This document shows positions 1 to 9,508 of a stretch of DNA of 64,000 bases, one piece after another. Positions within the stretch are counted from its first letter, which is position 1, and every line of letters begins with the position of its first letter. Location: NCBI GenBank assembly GCA_031406155.1, contig JANOGW010000012.1:1-64000 (forward strand). Direction: 5' to 3'. The stretch comes from JACMNW01 sp031406155 (GTDB lineage: Bacteria; Pseudomonadota; Alphaproteobacteria; Rhodobacterales; Rhodobacteraceae). The notes beneath the pieces were generated by a model, which was not told where the DNA came from, made no database searches, and was given only the letters and a program-made list of their open reading frames with translations. The position numbers and the translations under genes are program-made.

Positions 1-718
1 CCGGCCCCTGCGGCGGCAGGGGGTTTGCCGTCGCGCCGTCTTCGTTTGCTATGGCGACGACATCAGCCACCAGCTTTCGAAACGCATCGCCGTGGTTCCG
101 TGGGCCTGCCACAGCGATGATCGAAACGATCTGCCCGTTGCGCGATTGTATGGGATTCCAACGACATGACAGCCCGGTCAGATCTGGTTTGCTGCCGGGA
201 GGGGCCATTTCGATGGTAAAAGCGCCGCTCTTCATCTGCGCTTCCGCCCAGGCCGACCCGCCGCCCGCAAACATCGCGAATGAAAGATCAGGGCTGGATT
301 GAAACCGCGCGATACGCACATCGCGGCCGGCCTCGCGAATGGCAGCGACGGGCACAAGGGCCGTGCGCATCTGCAATCCCAGGTCGTCCAATATCCAGCG
401 CGCGACTGCCGCAAGACCCACGCATACCGCGTCCAGTTTATCGGGGGGCACTGCAATCGCAGCACCGTCGCCACCGAACACGAAGGGATAGTCATTCTGC
501 CCCAACACGTTCAGCACCGCCGTGATCACCGATGCGCCGGCCATGTTGACCATCTTGTACTTGCCTTCGGCTATCGCCTGCCCGGACGACACGACATCTG
601 CCATCGCCAAGGCCCAGCCGTCCGGCAACGCACGGTAGCGGGTCAGATCGGCAACGTCCTCAAATTCGGCGAATACGGGCAACTCGGACAAGAACTGGTG
701 CGGCGACAGGGCGGACAT
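1..718 (-). CDS. DUF3095 family protein, 3' end cut by window edge
   Basis: Reading the minus strand from the ATG at 718 gives an open frame of about 239 codons that runs off the left edge without a stop. The protein opens MSALSPHQFLSELPVFAEF and continues with GKYKMVNMAGASVI and a VFGGDGA motif. These match my knowledge of DUF3095 proteins, cytoplasmic proteins of unknown role that resemble nucleotide-cyclase folds. The GGDGA segment is the likely nucleotide-handling loop, but no activity is established. The gene is divergent from the ABC transporter operon to its right, separated by about 195 bp in which I see no clear site. The family call rests on motif recall only. Confidence 0.7.
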   Translation of the reverse strand, partial: MSALSPHQFLSELPVFAEFEDVADLTRYRALPDGWALAMADVVSSGQAIAEGKYKMVNMAGASVITAVLNVLGQNDYPFVFGGDGAAIAVPPDKLDAVCVGLAAVARWILDDLGLQMRTALVPVAAIREAGRDVRIARFQSSPDLSFAMFAGGGSAWAEAQMKSGAFTIEMAPPGSKPDLTGLSCRWNPIQSRNGQIVSIIAVAGPRNHGDAFRKLVADVVAIANEDGATANPLPPQGP

Positions 719-913
719 CGGTTCATCCTCGATAGCGTCCGGCTATGAAATTGATTGCGCGATGATCCGTCAACTCACAAAGTTGAACCTACCGCGTTGT
801 CGGGTCTGGTTTTTATCCCGGTTCATGACCCGCCAAGGGGGTTCACGGCGGCCCAGAAGATCGAGGTCAAACTTAATGGACAGAAATTTTGCCCTAGGCT
901 AGGGTAACCGCGA

Positions 914-2896
914 ATGATGCCAGTGACATATGCCAGGCCTGTAGGGCTGCGATCAGAAAAAAGGCCGAATGGAATGACGCGACAAGGGCCGGGATCGGGA
1001 ACTGATCTGCTGCGGATCGAAAACCTGAAGGTGTCGTTTCAACTTGCTACCGGCCAACTTGATGCCTTGCGCGGCGTGGGTCTTCGCGTGCTGCCCGGCA
1101 AGATTACGGCACTGGTAGGCGAGTCCGGCTCTGGCAAATCGATCCTTGGCCAGACGGTGATGGGGTTGCAGTCAGCCTCGGCACAGGTCAGCGGGAAAGT
1201 TCTGTTCAGGGGCAGTCACGGGAAAAGCGAAACCCGCGAGTTGCTGAGCCTGCCCCGCGACGGGCGGTTGATCCGGTCCATTCGCGGGCGGCAGATCGGC
1301 ATGATTTTTCAGGAACCGATGACGTCGTTTTCCGCACTGCACACCATCGGCAACCAGATATCCGAGGCATTGCGCATTCACACGGTCCTGTCGCCACGCG
1401 ATCAGCGCGACCGTTGCGAAGAGATGCTGTCGCTGGTCGGATTTCCGCATCCAAAACGGGTGTTCGACATGTATCCGTTCGAATTGTCGGGCGGCATGCG
1501 GCAACGCGCGATGATCGCGATGGCCTTGATCTGCGGGCCATCATTGCTGATAGCCGATGAGCCGACAACCGCTCTTGACGTCACCATTCAGGCGCAGATC
1601 CTGACACTGCTGCGCGATCTGCAACAGCGCCTTGATATGGCGATCCTGCTGATCACCCATGATCTGGGTGTGGTGGCGAACGTCGCTGACGAAGTGGTCG
1701 TGATCTATCAGGGCCGCATCATGGAGGCGGGACCGGTCGAGGACATCTTCCAGCGCCCCCAGCATCCGTATCTGAAAGGCCTGATGGCCGCGATCCCGCA
1801 CTTCGGCATGGTGCGGGGTGAACGCCTGAAACCTTTGCGCGACATCAAAGTTGACCGGCAAAACTTGCTGGGTGCCATTGCCGCGCGGCCTGTCACCGCT
1901 GCGACGGGGGGCGCGAAATCCGATGTTGTGCTGTCGGTCCGCAATATCAGCAAAACGTTCGAGACGCGCAGTCAGGCCTGGGATATGCGCAAGACGGGCG
2001 CAAATGCGGCCCCCGCAGTTGACGGCGTCAGCTTCGATATTCATCGGGGTGAATGTCTTGGGCTGGTCGGCGAAAGCGGCTGCGGCAAGACCACGGTCAG
2101 CAAGATATTGATGCGCGCGGTGACGCCGGATGCGGGGTCGGTGACGTATAACGACGGGTCCGGGCCTGTCGATGTGCTGGCGGCACAGGGCGATGATCTG
2201 CAACGCTTGCGCACGCAGATCCAGATGGTGTTTCAGGATCCGGTGTCATCGCTGTCGCCGCGCATGACGGTGGGCAACATCCTGTCGGAACCGTTGGATA
2301 TTCACGCGCGAGGCACGCCGCAAACCCGGCGCGCCATTGTTGATGCCCTGCTGCGCGCCATCGGGCTGGATCAAAGCGCGCGACATCGTTATCCGCACAG
2401 TTTTTCGGGTGGCCAGCGGCAGCGGGTCGGGATTGCGCGCGCCCTTGCCTTGGCCCCGGGTCTGGTGGTGTGTGACGAACCGGTTTCGGCGCTTGATGTG
2501 TCGGTGCAGGCGCAGATCCTGAACCTGCTGAAGGATCTGCAGAAGGATCTGGGCCTGACGTATCTGTTCATCTCGCACAACCTTGCGGTAGTGGATTACA
2601 TGGCCGACCGGGTTGCCGTGATGTGGGCAGGGCGGATCGTGGAAATCGCGTCGCGTGAAACCATCATGACGGCACCGGTGCACCCCTATACCCGCACGCT
2701 GTTGGCGGCTGTGCCGTATCCGGACATGAACAGGCGGCTGGATTTTGCATCCGTCGGGCATTCCAGCATTGTCACCAGCGAAGGCTGGGCCCCCGCGTTC
2801 AAGGCCGGGGCAGACGCCATGGCGCCGCTTGATCTTGGCGACGGGCACTTCGTGCTTGCCAACCGCGCGGCCGATATCAGCGAGTTGACCCCATGA
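914..2896 (+). CDS. ABC transporter ATP-binding protein, fused DppD-DppF type
   Basis: Energises import of a peptide-like or oligosaccharide-like solute at the inner membrane. Two ATPase domains lie in one chain. The first has Walker A GESGSGKS and signature LSGGMRQR; the second has Walker A GESGCGKT and signature FSGGQRQR. Each is followed by a Walker B aspartate (IADEPTTALD and VCDEPVSALD) and an oligopeptide-transporter C-terminal extension (HPYLKGL, HPYTRTL). The 660 aa length fits a fused DppD/DppF protein. The start at 914 has AGGG 9 nt upstream; an ATG at 974 also fits, because homology begins only at about residue 31. The stop overlaps the next start by 4 bp, so the proteins are probably translationally coupled. 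Confidence 0.85.
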   Translation: MMPVTYARPVGLRSEKRPNGMTRQGPGSGTDLLRIENLKVSFQLATGQLDALRGVGLRVLPGKITALVGESGSGKSILGQTVMGLQSASAQVSGKVLFRGSHGKSETRELLSLPRDGRLIRSIRGRQIGMIFQEPMTSFSALHTIGNQISEALRIHTVLSPRDQRDRCEEMLSLVGFPHPKRVFDMYPFELSGGMRQRAMIAMALICGPSLLIADEPTTALDVTIQAQILTLLRDLQQRLDMAILLITHDLGVVANVADEVVVIYQGRIMEAGPVEDIFQRPQHPYLKGLMAAIPHFGMVRGERLKPLRDIKVDRQNLLGAIAARPVTAATGGAKSDVVLSVRNISKTFETRSQAWDMRKTGANAAPAVDGVSFDIHRGECLGLVGESGCGKTTVSKILMRAVTPDAGSVTYNDGSGPVDVLAAQGDDLQRLRTQIQMVFQDPVSSLSPRMTVGNILSEPLDIHARGTPQTRRAIVDALLRAIGLDQSARHRYPHSFSGGQRQRVGIARALALAPGLVVCDEPVSALDVSVQAQILNLLKDLQKDLGLTYLFISHNLAVVDYMADRVAVMWAGRIVEIASRETIMTAPVHPYTRTLLAAVPYPDMNRRLDFASVGHSSIVTSEGWAPAFKAGADAMAPLDLGDGHFVLANRAADISELTP

Positions 2897-4782
2897 TCAC
2901 ACGTCGCACTACCCTGGCCTTGCTGGCATCCGTGGCGCTGCCCCTGCGTGCTGCGGCCGACGCGCCGTTGTTCGAGGCGGATGTCGCGGCGGGCAATCTG
3001 CCGCCGATGGCAAGCCGCCTGCCGGACAATCCCCGCGTGATGGATCTGCCCGCGATGAAGCGGCAGACCGGCCGGCAGGGCGGCACGATCCGCACGCTGG
3101 TGGGTGGCCAGCGCGATATTCGTCTGGTGCCGCTTTACAGCTATTCGCGCCTTGTCGGCTATGACGAAAACCGCGCGCTGCAGCCCGATATCCTTGCCGC
3201 CATCGAGGCCGACGAGAACCGGGTCTACACCCTGCATCTGCGCAAAGGGCATCGCTGGTCGGATGGCAATCCGTTCACGGCGGCGGATTTTCAGTATGCC
3301 TGGGACGATGTGATCAACAACCCCGATCTCTATCGCGGCGGCCCGCCGGTTGATCTGCAATCGGGGGGTGCGACATGCAGCTTCGAGGTGATCGATGATC
3401 TGACCGTGCGCTATACATTCGCCGCGCCCAGCCCGGACTTCCTGCCGAAACTGGCGGCCCCGCTGCCCTTGATGCTGTTCATGCCGCAGGTCTACATGCG
3501 CGGCTTCCATGCCACCTATCAGACCCCGGAAAAGCTGGCCGAACTGATCGAGGTCAACCGGGTGGATGACTGGCAGGGGCTGCATCAGAAGATGTCGCGC
3601 ACCAACCGGCCCGAAAACCCGGACCTGCCGACGCTGGAGGCATGGCGGCCCCGCACACCGCCGCCGTCCGAACAGTTCGTGTTTGAACGCAATCCCTATT
3701 TCCACCGCGTCGATCAGACGGGCACGCAACTGCCCTATGTCGACCGCATGGTGCTGGATGTCGCGTCAGCCGATATCATTGCCGCCAAGACGGCGACCGG
3801 GGAAAGTGACCTGCAAGTCGTCGGGGTCGATTTCCCCGACTACACGCTGATGAAGCAAGCCGAAAAGCTGCATCCGCTGCACGTGTCGTTGTGGCGGCGC
3901 ACGCAAGGGTCCAGCGTGTCCTTGTTGCCCAATCTGAATTGCACGGACGATGTCTGGCGCGGGCTGTTTCAGGACGTGCGGATGCGGCGGGCGCTGTCGG
4001 TCGCGATCAACCGGGAAGAGCTGAATAAGGTGATCTATTTTGGTCTGGCGCGCGAAAGTGCCGACACGGTGCTGCCCGAAAGCCCGCTATTCCGCCCGGA
4101 ATATGCCAGTGCGTGGTCTAATTATGACCCCGACATGGCCAATGCCTTGCTGGACGAGCTGGGCCTGACCGACCGCGAAAGTGGCAACATCCGCAAGCTG
4201 CCCGATGGCCGGCAAGCCGGGATCGTGGTGGAAACAGCCGGCGAAAGCTCGCTGGAGACGGATGTGCTGGAACTGATCCGCGATCACATGCGCGAGGTCG
4301 GGCTGGCCATCTACATCCGCGCATCGCAGCGCGATATCTTTCGCAGCCGTGCGCTGGCTGGGGACGTGCAGATGTCGGTCTGGCAGGGCCTAGATAACGG
4401 CGTTCCGACCGCTGACATGGCGCCAGACGGCTTGGCGCCCACCTCGCCTGATCAGTTGCAGTGGCCGCTTTGGGGCAGTTGGTACAGCTCCGTCGAAACA
4501 GCCGGCGCGCCGCCTGATCTGGACGCCGCGCAGGAACTGGTGCGCCTGCTGGGGCAGTGGCGGCAAAGCACGACAACAGCCGTGCGCACCCAGATCTGGC
4601 ACCAGATGCTGGCGCTGCGCGCCGACCAAGTGTTCACCATCGGCACCATCAATGCCTCGCATCAGCCGGTCGTGCGGTCGTCGCGGCTGCGCAACGTACC
4701 TGAAGATGGCCTTTTCGGGTTCGTGCCGACCAGCTTTTTTGGTGCCTACGCCCCGGACACCTTCTTTTATGATGAGGCATAG
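2893..4782 (+). CDS. ABC transporter substrate-binding protein, SBP_bac_5 family
   Basis: Predicted periplasmic solute receptor of the importer, 629 aa. The N-terminus MITRRTTLALLASVALPLRAAA is a signal peptide with a twin-arginine pair, so Tat export is possible. The mature protein carries family-5 features such as the LRKGHRWSDGNPFTAADFQYAWDD segment that forms the conserved core after the first lobe. It is larger than a typical DppA (about 535 aa), as seen in subfamilies proposed to bind oligosaccharides or unusual peptides. The ligand cannot be read from the sequence. The start overlaps the ATPase stop (ATGA), and a permease follows 3 bp downstream. Confidence 0.85.
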   Translation: MITRRTTLALLASVALPLRAAADAPLFEADVAAGNLPPMASRLPDNPRVMDLPAMKRQTGRQGGTIRTLVGGQRDIRLVPLYSYSRLVGYDENRALQPDILAAIEADENRVYTLHLRKGHRWSDGNPFTAADFQYAWDDVINNPDLYRGGPPVDLQSGGATCSFEVIDDLTVRYTFAAPSPDFLPKLAAPLPLMLFMPQVYMRGFHATYQTPEKLAELIEVNRVDDWQGLHQKMSRTNRPENPDLPTLEAWRPRTPPPSEQFVFERNPYFHRVDQTGTQLPYVDRMVLDVASADIIAAKTATGESDLQVVGVDFPDYTLMKQAEKLHPLHVSLWRRTQGSSVSLLPNLNCTDDVWRGLFQDVRMRRALSVAINREELNKVIYFGLARESADTVLPESPLFRPEYASAWSNYDPDMANALLDELGLTDRESGNIRKLPDGRQAGIVVETAGESSLETDVLELIRDHMREVGLAIYIRASQRDIFRSRALAGDVQMSVWQGLDNGVPTADMAPDGLAPTSPDQLQWPLWGSWYSSVETAGAPPDLDAAQELVRLLGQWRQSTTTAVRTQIWHQMLALRADQVFTIGTINASHQPVVRSSRLRNVPEDGLFGFVPTSFFGAYAPDTFFYDEA

Positions 4783-4785
4783 CCG

Positions 4786-5784
4786 ATGATCCGCTACGTC
4801 TTTCTGCGCGTCCTGACGATGATCCCGACGCTGGTCCTGATCTCGATTCTGGTGTTCGCGATCATCGAACTGCCGCCCGGTGACTATTTCGAAAGCTACA
4901 TCGCCGAGTTGCGCGTGCTGGGCGAAGAGGCCGATCTGGCCGAGATCGAGGTTCTGCGCCAACGCTATGGGTTTGATCAGTCCGCCGTCATGCGCTATTT
5001 TTGGTGGGCTGGCGGCATGCTGACGGGCGATTTTGGCTATTCGTTCGAGTTTCGCCTGCCGGTCAGCGAAGTGGTTGGTGACAGGCTTTGGCTGACGGTG
5101 CTGCTGTCAACCGTCACCATCCTGTTCACCTGGGCGCTGGCCTTTCCGATCGGCATCTATTCGGCCACGCATCAATACAGCTGGGGTGATTACGGCCTGA
5201 CCTTCCTTGGTCTGGTCGGCATCGCGGTGCCGAATTTCATGCTGGCGCTGGTGATGATGTATTTCGCCAACGAATGGTTCGGGGTGTCGATCGGCGGGCT
5301 GATGGACCGCGAATTCCTGAACGAATCGATGAGCTGGGCCAAGTTCACCTCGATCCTGTCGCATATCTGGATCCCGGTCGTCATCATCGGCACGGCGGGC
5401 ACTGCGGGCATGGTGCGCCGCCTGCGCGCCAACTTGCTGGATGAATTGCAAAAGCAATACGTGACAACCGCCCGCGCCAAGGGGCTGCATCCACGCAAGG
5501 TGCTGACCAAATATCCGCTGCGCATGGCGCTGAACTTTTTCATCTCTGACATCGGGTCGATCCTGCCGACGATGATTTCGGGGGCCGAGGTGACGGCCAT
5601 CGTGCTGTCGCTGGAAACCACGGGGCCGATGTTGATCCGGGCATTACAAAGTCAGGATATGTATCTTGCGGGGTCGTTCCTGATGTTTCTTGCGTTCCTG
5701 ACGGTGATCGGCGTCCTGATCTCTGATATCGCGCTGACCCTTCTTGACCCGCGCATCCGTTTCGCTGGGGGCAACACCCGATGA
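4786..5784 (+). CDS. ABC transporter permease, DppB-like
   Basis: Inner-membrane permease of 332 aa with about six hydrophobic segments, beginning with the helix near residues 8-28 (VLTMIPTLVLISILVFAIIE). The cytoplasmic EAA-type loop lies near residues 205-235 (RRLRANLLDELQKQYVTTA followed by RAKG). This is the coupling helix that contacts the ATPase in oligopeptide permeases. The C-terminal ALTLLDPRIR ending is typical of DppB homologues. The gene begins 3 bp after the binding-protein stop and overlaps the second permease by 4 bp, so it belongs to the same operon. Its partner is the permease at 5781-6980. Confidence 0.88.
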   Translation: MIRYVFLRVLTMIPTLVLISILVFAIIELPPGDYFESYIAELRVLGEEADLAEIEVLRQRYGFDQSAVMRYFWWAGGMLTGDFGYSFEFRLPVSEVVGDRLWLTVLLSTVTILFTWALAFPIGIYSATHQYSWGDYGLTFLGLVGIAVPNFMLALVMMYFANEWFGVSIGGLMDREFLNESMSWAKFTSILSHIWIPVVIIGTAGTAGMVRRLRANLLDELQKQYVTTARAKGLHPRKVLTKYPLRMALNFFISDIGSILPTMISGAEVTAIVLSLETTGPMLIRALQSQDMYLAGSFLMFLAFLTVIGVLISDIALTLLDPRIRFAGGNTR

Positions 5785-6980
5785 CGCAAGACACCTCTGC
5801 GACGGTAAACCCGGGCCTGCCGGAACCCGGTGCGCCGATGGGGCACTATGTGTCGGACGCGCCGTTTGATGCCTATGAGGCGGAAAAGACCAGCTCTGCC
5901 CAAGCCAAATATGCGCAGGCCTCGCAGCTGCAATTGATGTGGTGGCAGTTTCGCAAACACCGCGTGGCGCTGTATTGTGGCGTGTTCCTGATACTGATGT
6001 ATGCCACCGTGTTTGTCAGCGAGTTTCTGGCGCCCTACAGTCAGGGCGCGCGCAATACCGATTTCATCTATGCGCCACCGCAAGCGATCCATCTTTTCCA
6101 TGATGGCGAGTTCATCGGACCCTTTGTCTATGGCCGCGACCAGACGCTGAACATGGACACGCTTCAGCGCGTCTACACCGATGACCGGACCGATGTGCAG
6201 CCGATCCGGTTCTTTTGCAGCGGCGACGCCTATAACTTCTGGGGACTGATCCCCGGCACGCTGCATCTGGCATGTCCGGCGAAAGGTGGGCAGATGTTCC
6301 TTCTGGGCACCGACCGGCTGGGCCGTGATGTGCTGTCGCGCATCATCTATGGCGCGCGGATTTCGCTGACCATCGGCATCCTTGGTGTCACGATGAGCTT
6401 TGTCCTTGGCATCGTGATCGGCGGCCTTGCGGGCTATCATGGCGGCTGGTTCGACGCGGTGACACAGCGGGTGATCGAGGTGCTGCAATCCATCCCGTCG
6501 ATCCCGCTTTGGATGGCACTTGCCGCGATCATTCCGGTAACCTGGAGCCCGATCCTGGTTTATGTTGGCATAACCGTGATCCTTGGTCTGCTGGACTGGA
6601 CGGGTCTTGCCCGCGCGGTGCGAAGTAAACTGCTGGCACTCAGGGAAGAAGACTATGTGCTGGCTGCCCGCCTGATGGGGGCCGGCAGTGGCCGCATTAT
6701 CGGGCGTCACATGATCCCGGGCTTCATGTCGCACCTGATCGCCTCCGCCACGCTGACCATCCCGGCCATGATCCTTGGCGAAACCGCGCTCAGCTTTCTG
6801 GGCATCGGCTTGCGCGCGCCGATTTCCAGCTGGGGCATCTTGCTGACCGAGGCGCGCAGCGTGAACATCATAGCCCTTTATCCATGGTTGATGTACCCGG
6901 TCATTCCTGTGATTGCCGTGATCCTTGCTTTCAACTTTCTTGGTGACGGGTTACGTGATGCAGCCGATCCTTATCACTAG
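5781..6980 (+). CDS. ABC transporter permease, DppC-like with long periplasmic insert
   Basis: Second permease of the importer, 399 aa. An N-terminal cytoplasmic stretch of about 65 residues precedes the first helix (VALYCGVFLILMYATVFVSE). A long periplasmic region with FIYAPPQAIHLF and FFCSGDAYNFWG then leads into LLGTDRLGRDVLSRIIYGA, the conserved DppC motif. The coupling loop is REEDYVLAARLMGAG and the C-terminus is NFLGDGLRDAADPYH, both diagnostic. The protein is about 100 residues longer than classical DppC because of the insert after helix 1. I recall that insert from DppC homologues sometimes linked to oligosaccharide uptake. Overlaps the upstream permease by 4 bp. Confidence 0.88.
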   Translation: MTQDTSATVNPGLPEPGAPMGHYVSDAPFDAYEAEKTSSAQAKYAQASQLQLMWWQFRKHRVALYCGVFLILMYATVFVSEFLAPYSQGARNTDFIYAPPQAIHLFHDGEFIGPFVYGRDQTLNMDTLQRVYTDDRTDVQPIRFFCSGDAYNFWGLIPGTLHLACPAKGGQMFLLGTDRLGRDVLSRIIYGARISLTIGILGVTMSFVLGIVIGGLAGYHGGWFDAVTQRVIEVLQSIPSIPLWMALAAIIPVTWSPILVYVGITVILGLLDWTGLARAVRSKLLALREEDYVLAARLMGAGSGRIIGRHMIPGFMSHLIASATLTIPAMILGETALSFLGIGLRAPISSWGILLTEARSVNIIALYPWLMYPVIPVIAVILAFNFLGDGLRDAADPYH

Positions 6981-7013
6981 GGTCCGATTTCATTTTGACC
7001 GGGGGTCTGCACT

Positions 7014-8258
7014 TTGGCCGATGACCTCTGCATCAAGGCGCAACAGATGAAAAACCGTTTCGAAAACGCCCGTATCCTGATGTACAGCCACGATACGTTC
7101 GGGCTGGGCCATCTGCGGCGTTGCCGGACTATCGCGCATTCGTTGGTGCAGGATTACCGCGGGCTGATGGTGTTGATCATTTCCGGCAGCCAGATCGCGG
7201 GCGCTTTCGATTACCGCGCGCGCGTCGATTTCGTGAAAATCCCCAGCGTGATCAAACTGCGCAATGGCGAATATTCGTCGCTGGCCGAACATATCGATGT
7301 GGCCGACACGATCAAGATGCGCCGGTCGATCATCCGCCATACCGCTGAGACGTTCGAGCCTGATATCTTCATCGTCGACAAGGAACCGATGGGCCTGCGC
7401 GGCGAGGTGGAAGAAACCCTTGACTACCTCAAGGGGCAGGGCACCCGTCTGATCCTGGGTCTGCGCGAAGTGATGGATGCGCCACGCCTGCTGGATGCCG
7501 AATGGCGGCGCAATGACATCATGGGCAAGATCGACCGGACTTATGATGATATCTGGGTCTACGGCCCGCCCGACTTTTACGATCCGCTGACCGGCCTTGA
7601 CGTGCCGCAATCGGTACGTGACCGGATGGAATTCGTGGGCTTCCTGCAACGTAGTGCGCTGCATGAAAAGCTGTCCACGCACCGCCCCAAGGGCGATTAT
7701 CTGCTGGTCACTACGGGTGGCGGCGGCGATGGTGCCGACCTTGTCGAAGATGTGATGCGCGCCTATCAGCATGACCCCGAGCTGACACAAAAGGCCTTGA
7801 TCGTGCTAGGGCCCTACATGCCTGGCGAGCAGCGCGCCGAATTCCTGCGCATTGGCAAAAACATCCCCCAGATCGAGGTTATCGAGTTCGATACCCGCAT
7901 GGAAGAACTGATCGCCGCGTCGCGCGGGGTGGTCGCCATGGGCGGCTACAACACCTATTGCGAGATATTGTCGTTTGACAAACCCGCCCTTATCGTGCCG
8001 CGCACCATGCCTCGCGAAGAACAGCTTTTGCGCGCCACACGGGCCGCCGAACTTGGCATGATCGACATGCTGCTGCCCGAACAGTCGCGCGATCCCACCC
8101 GAATGGCGGCTGCCCTGCGCGCGCTGGCCACGCGAAAGCCACCATCGCACGGCACGAAGGGTCTGCATCTGGAGGGGCTGACCAATATCTCGCGGCTGGT
8201 GGGCGATGTCCTGCGCGCCCGTGCGGACAAGACCGAAAGGCTGCGGATCGCGACGTGA
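7014..8258 (+). CDS. MurG-like glycosyltransferase family protein (COG4671-type)
   Basis: Predicted cytoplasmic glycosyltransferase with a GT-B fold. Near the N-terminus YSHDTFGLGHLRRCRTIAHSL is the glycine/histidine nucleotide-sugar loop of MurG-like enzymes. Near the C-terminus VVAMGGYNTYCEIL with PRTMPREEQ is the donor-binding region. The longest frame starts at TTG 7014, but ATG 7047 (MKNRFENARILMYS) is an equally plausible start. The protein is a paralogue of the gene at 9505-10674, and the two bracket a GT4 enzyme with 4-bp overlaps. Acceptor and donor are unknown. The ABC transporter genes 34 bp upstream are likely cotranscribed. Confidence 0.72.
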   Translation: MADDLCIKAQQMKNRFENARILMYSHDTFGLGHLRRCRTIAHSLVQDYRGLMVLIISGSQIAGAFDYRARVDFVKIPSVIKLRNGEYSSLAEHIDVADTIKMRRSIIRHTAETFEPDIFIVDKEPMGLRGEVEETLDYLKGQGTRLILGLREVMDAPRLLDAEWRRNDIMGKIDRTYDDIWVYGPPDFYDPLTGLDVPQSVRDRMEFVGFLQRSALHEKLSTHRPKGDYLLVTTGGGGDGADLVEDVMRAYQHDPELTQKALIVLGPYMPGEQRAEFLRIGKNIPQIEVIEFDTRMEELIAASRGVVAMGGYNTYCEILSFDKPALIVPRTMPREEQLLRATRAAELGMIDMLLPEQSRDPTRMAAALRALATRKPPSHGTKGLHLEGLTNISRLVGDVLRARADKTERLRIAT

Positions 8259-9508
8259 CGATGAACCTGCCGGCAAAACGCCTGGTCGTCGTCGTCAAAG
8301 GCTACCCCCGCCTGTCGGAGACGTTTATCGCGCAGGAATTGCGCGGGTTGGAACTGGCGGGATATGACCTAGTGATCGTGTCGCTGCGCCAACCCACTGA
8401 TACCAAACGCCATGCGGTGCATGACGAAATACAGGCCGCAGTGCACTATCTGCCCGAATATCTGTATCAGGCCCCGCTGCGGGTTCTGCGCGGGTTGTGG
8501 GCTGCATCGCGTCATCCGGGGTTCTGGGCCACCTTGCGCAGTTTTCTGGGCGATCTGCGCCGTGACCCCACCCCCAATCGCATCCGTCGTTTCGGGCAGG
8601 CCGCCGTGCTGGTGGCCGAATGGCCCATCGGTGGCGGCTGGCTGCACGCGCATTTCATCCACACGCCTGCTTCCGTTGCCGACTATGCCGCGCGCATCAT
8701 GGGGCTGGGCTGGACCGTGTCCGCCCATGCCAAGGATATCTGGACCTCGCCCGACTGGGAACTGGCAGGCAAGCTGGCGCGCGCGCGCTGGGCCGTCACC
8801 TGCACCGCGGCGGGCCACGCGCATCTGCAATCGCTGGCGGCTGATCCGGCGCGCGTCTATCTGTCCTATCATGGCCTAAACCTTGATCGGTTCCCCCCCT
8901 TCACGGCGACCCGCCCGGCGCGTGACGGGTCAAACCCCGATGATCCGGTGCAAATCATCAGCGTTGGTCGTGCCGTGCCCAAAAAGGGCTACGATATCTT
9001 GCTGCAGGCGCTGGCCCGCCTGCCCGCCGATCTGCACTGGCATTTCACCCATATGGGCGGTGGTCCGGACCGTGCCGCGCTGCAAGCTCTTGCCAGCACT
9101 CTGAATATCGCGGCCCGCATGACATGGCGCGGATCAGTCAATCAAGATCAGGTGCTGGCCGCCTACCGCGCCTCGGACCTGTTCGTGCTGGCTTGCCGTA
9201 TCACCCCCGACGGCGACCGCGATGGCCTGCCCAATGTGCTGGTGGAAGCTGCGAGTCAGGGGCTGGCCTGCGTAACCACCAACATCTCGGGTATCCCCGA
9301 ATTGTTCACCACTGGGCAAAACGGCTGGCTGGTTCCGCCAGACAACGTGGCCGCCCTGACCGACGCACTGCGTACTGCCATTACCTCCCCCGCAGATCGC
9401 ATGCGCCTTGGTGCCGCCGCCGCCACGCAAGTGCATACCACGATGGATTTCCATACCAGTATCGCGCAACTGACCACGCTCTTTGAGTCCGAAGGACTAA
9501 CGCCATGA
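8255..9508 (+). CDS. Glycosyltransferase family 4 protein
   Basis: GT-B glycosyltransferase of 417 aa. The N-terminal domain has VVVVKGYPRLSETFIAQEL, a segment typical of capsule or exopolysaccharide GT4 enzymes. In the C-terminal domain, ISVGRAVPKKGYDILLQAL is the start of the Glycos_transf_1 domain, and DGLPNVLVEAASQGLACVTT contains the EX7E-type donor motif. The start is GTG 8255 overlapping the preceding TGA, or ATG 8261. The stop overlaps the next gene by 4 bp. The protein probably adds one sugar to an exported glycan or glycolipid with its two neighbours, but the product cannot be predicted. Confidence 0.82.
   Translation: MTMNLPAKRLVVVVKGYPRLSETFIAQELRGLELAGYDLVIVSLRQPTDTKRHAVHDEIQAAVHYLPEYLYQAPLRVLRGLWAASRHPGFWATLRSFLGDLRRDPTPNRIRRFGQAAVLVAEWPIGGGWLHAHFIHTPASVADYAARIMGLGWTVSAHAKDIWTSPDWELAGKLARARWAVTCTAAGHAHLQSLAADPARVYLSYHGLNLDRFPPFTATRPARDGSNPDDPVQIISVGRAVPKKGYDILLQALARLPADLHWHFTHMGGGPDRAALQALASTLNIAARMTWRGSVNQDQVLAAYRASDLFVLACRITPDGDRDGLPNVLVEAASQGLACVTTNISGIPELFTTGQNGWLVPPDNVAALTDALRTAITSPADRMRLGAAAATQVHTTMDFHTSIAQLTTLFESEGLTP

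Noticed and set aside
299..748. 149-codon plus-strand frame at the left edge
   Set aside because: It is the antisense shadow of the DUF3095 gene; GC-rich DNA creates many such open antisense frames.
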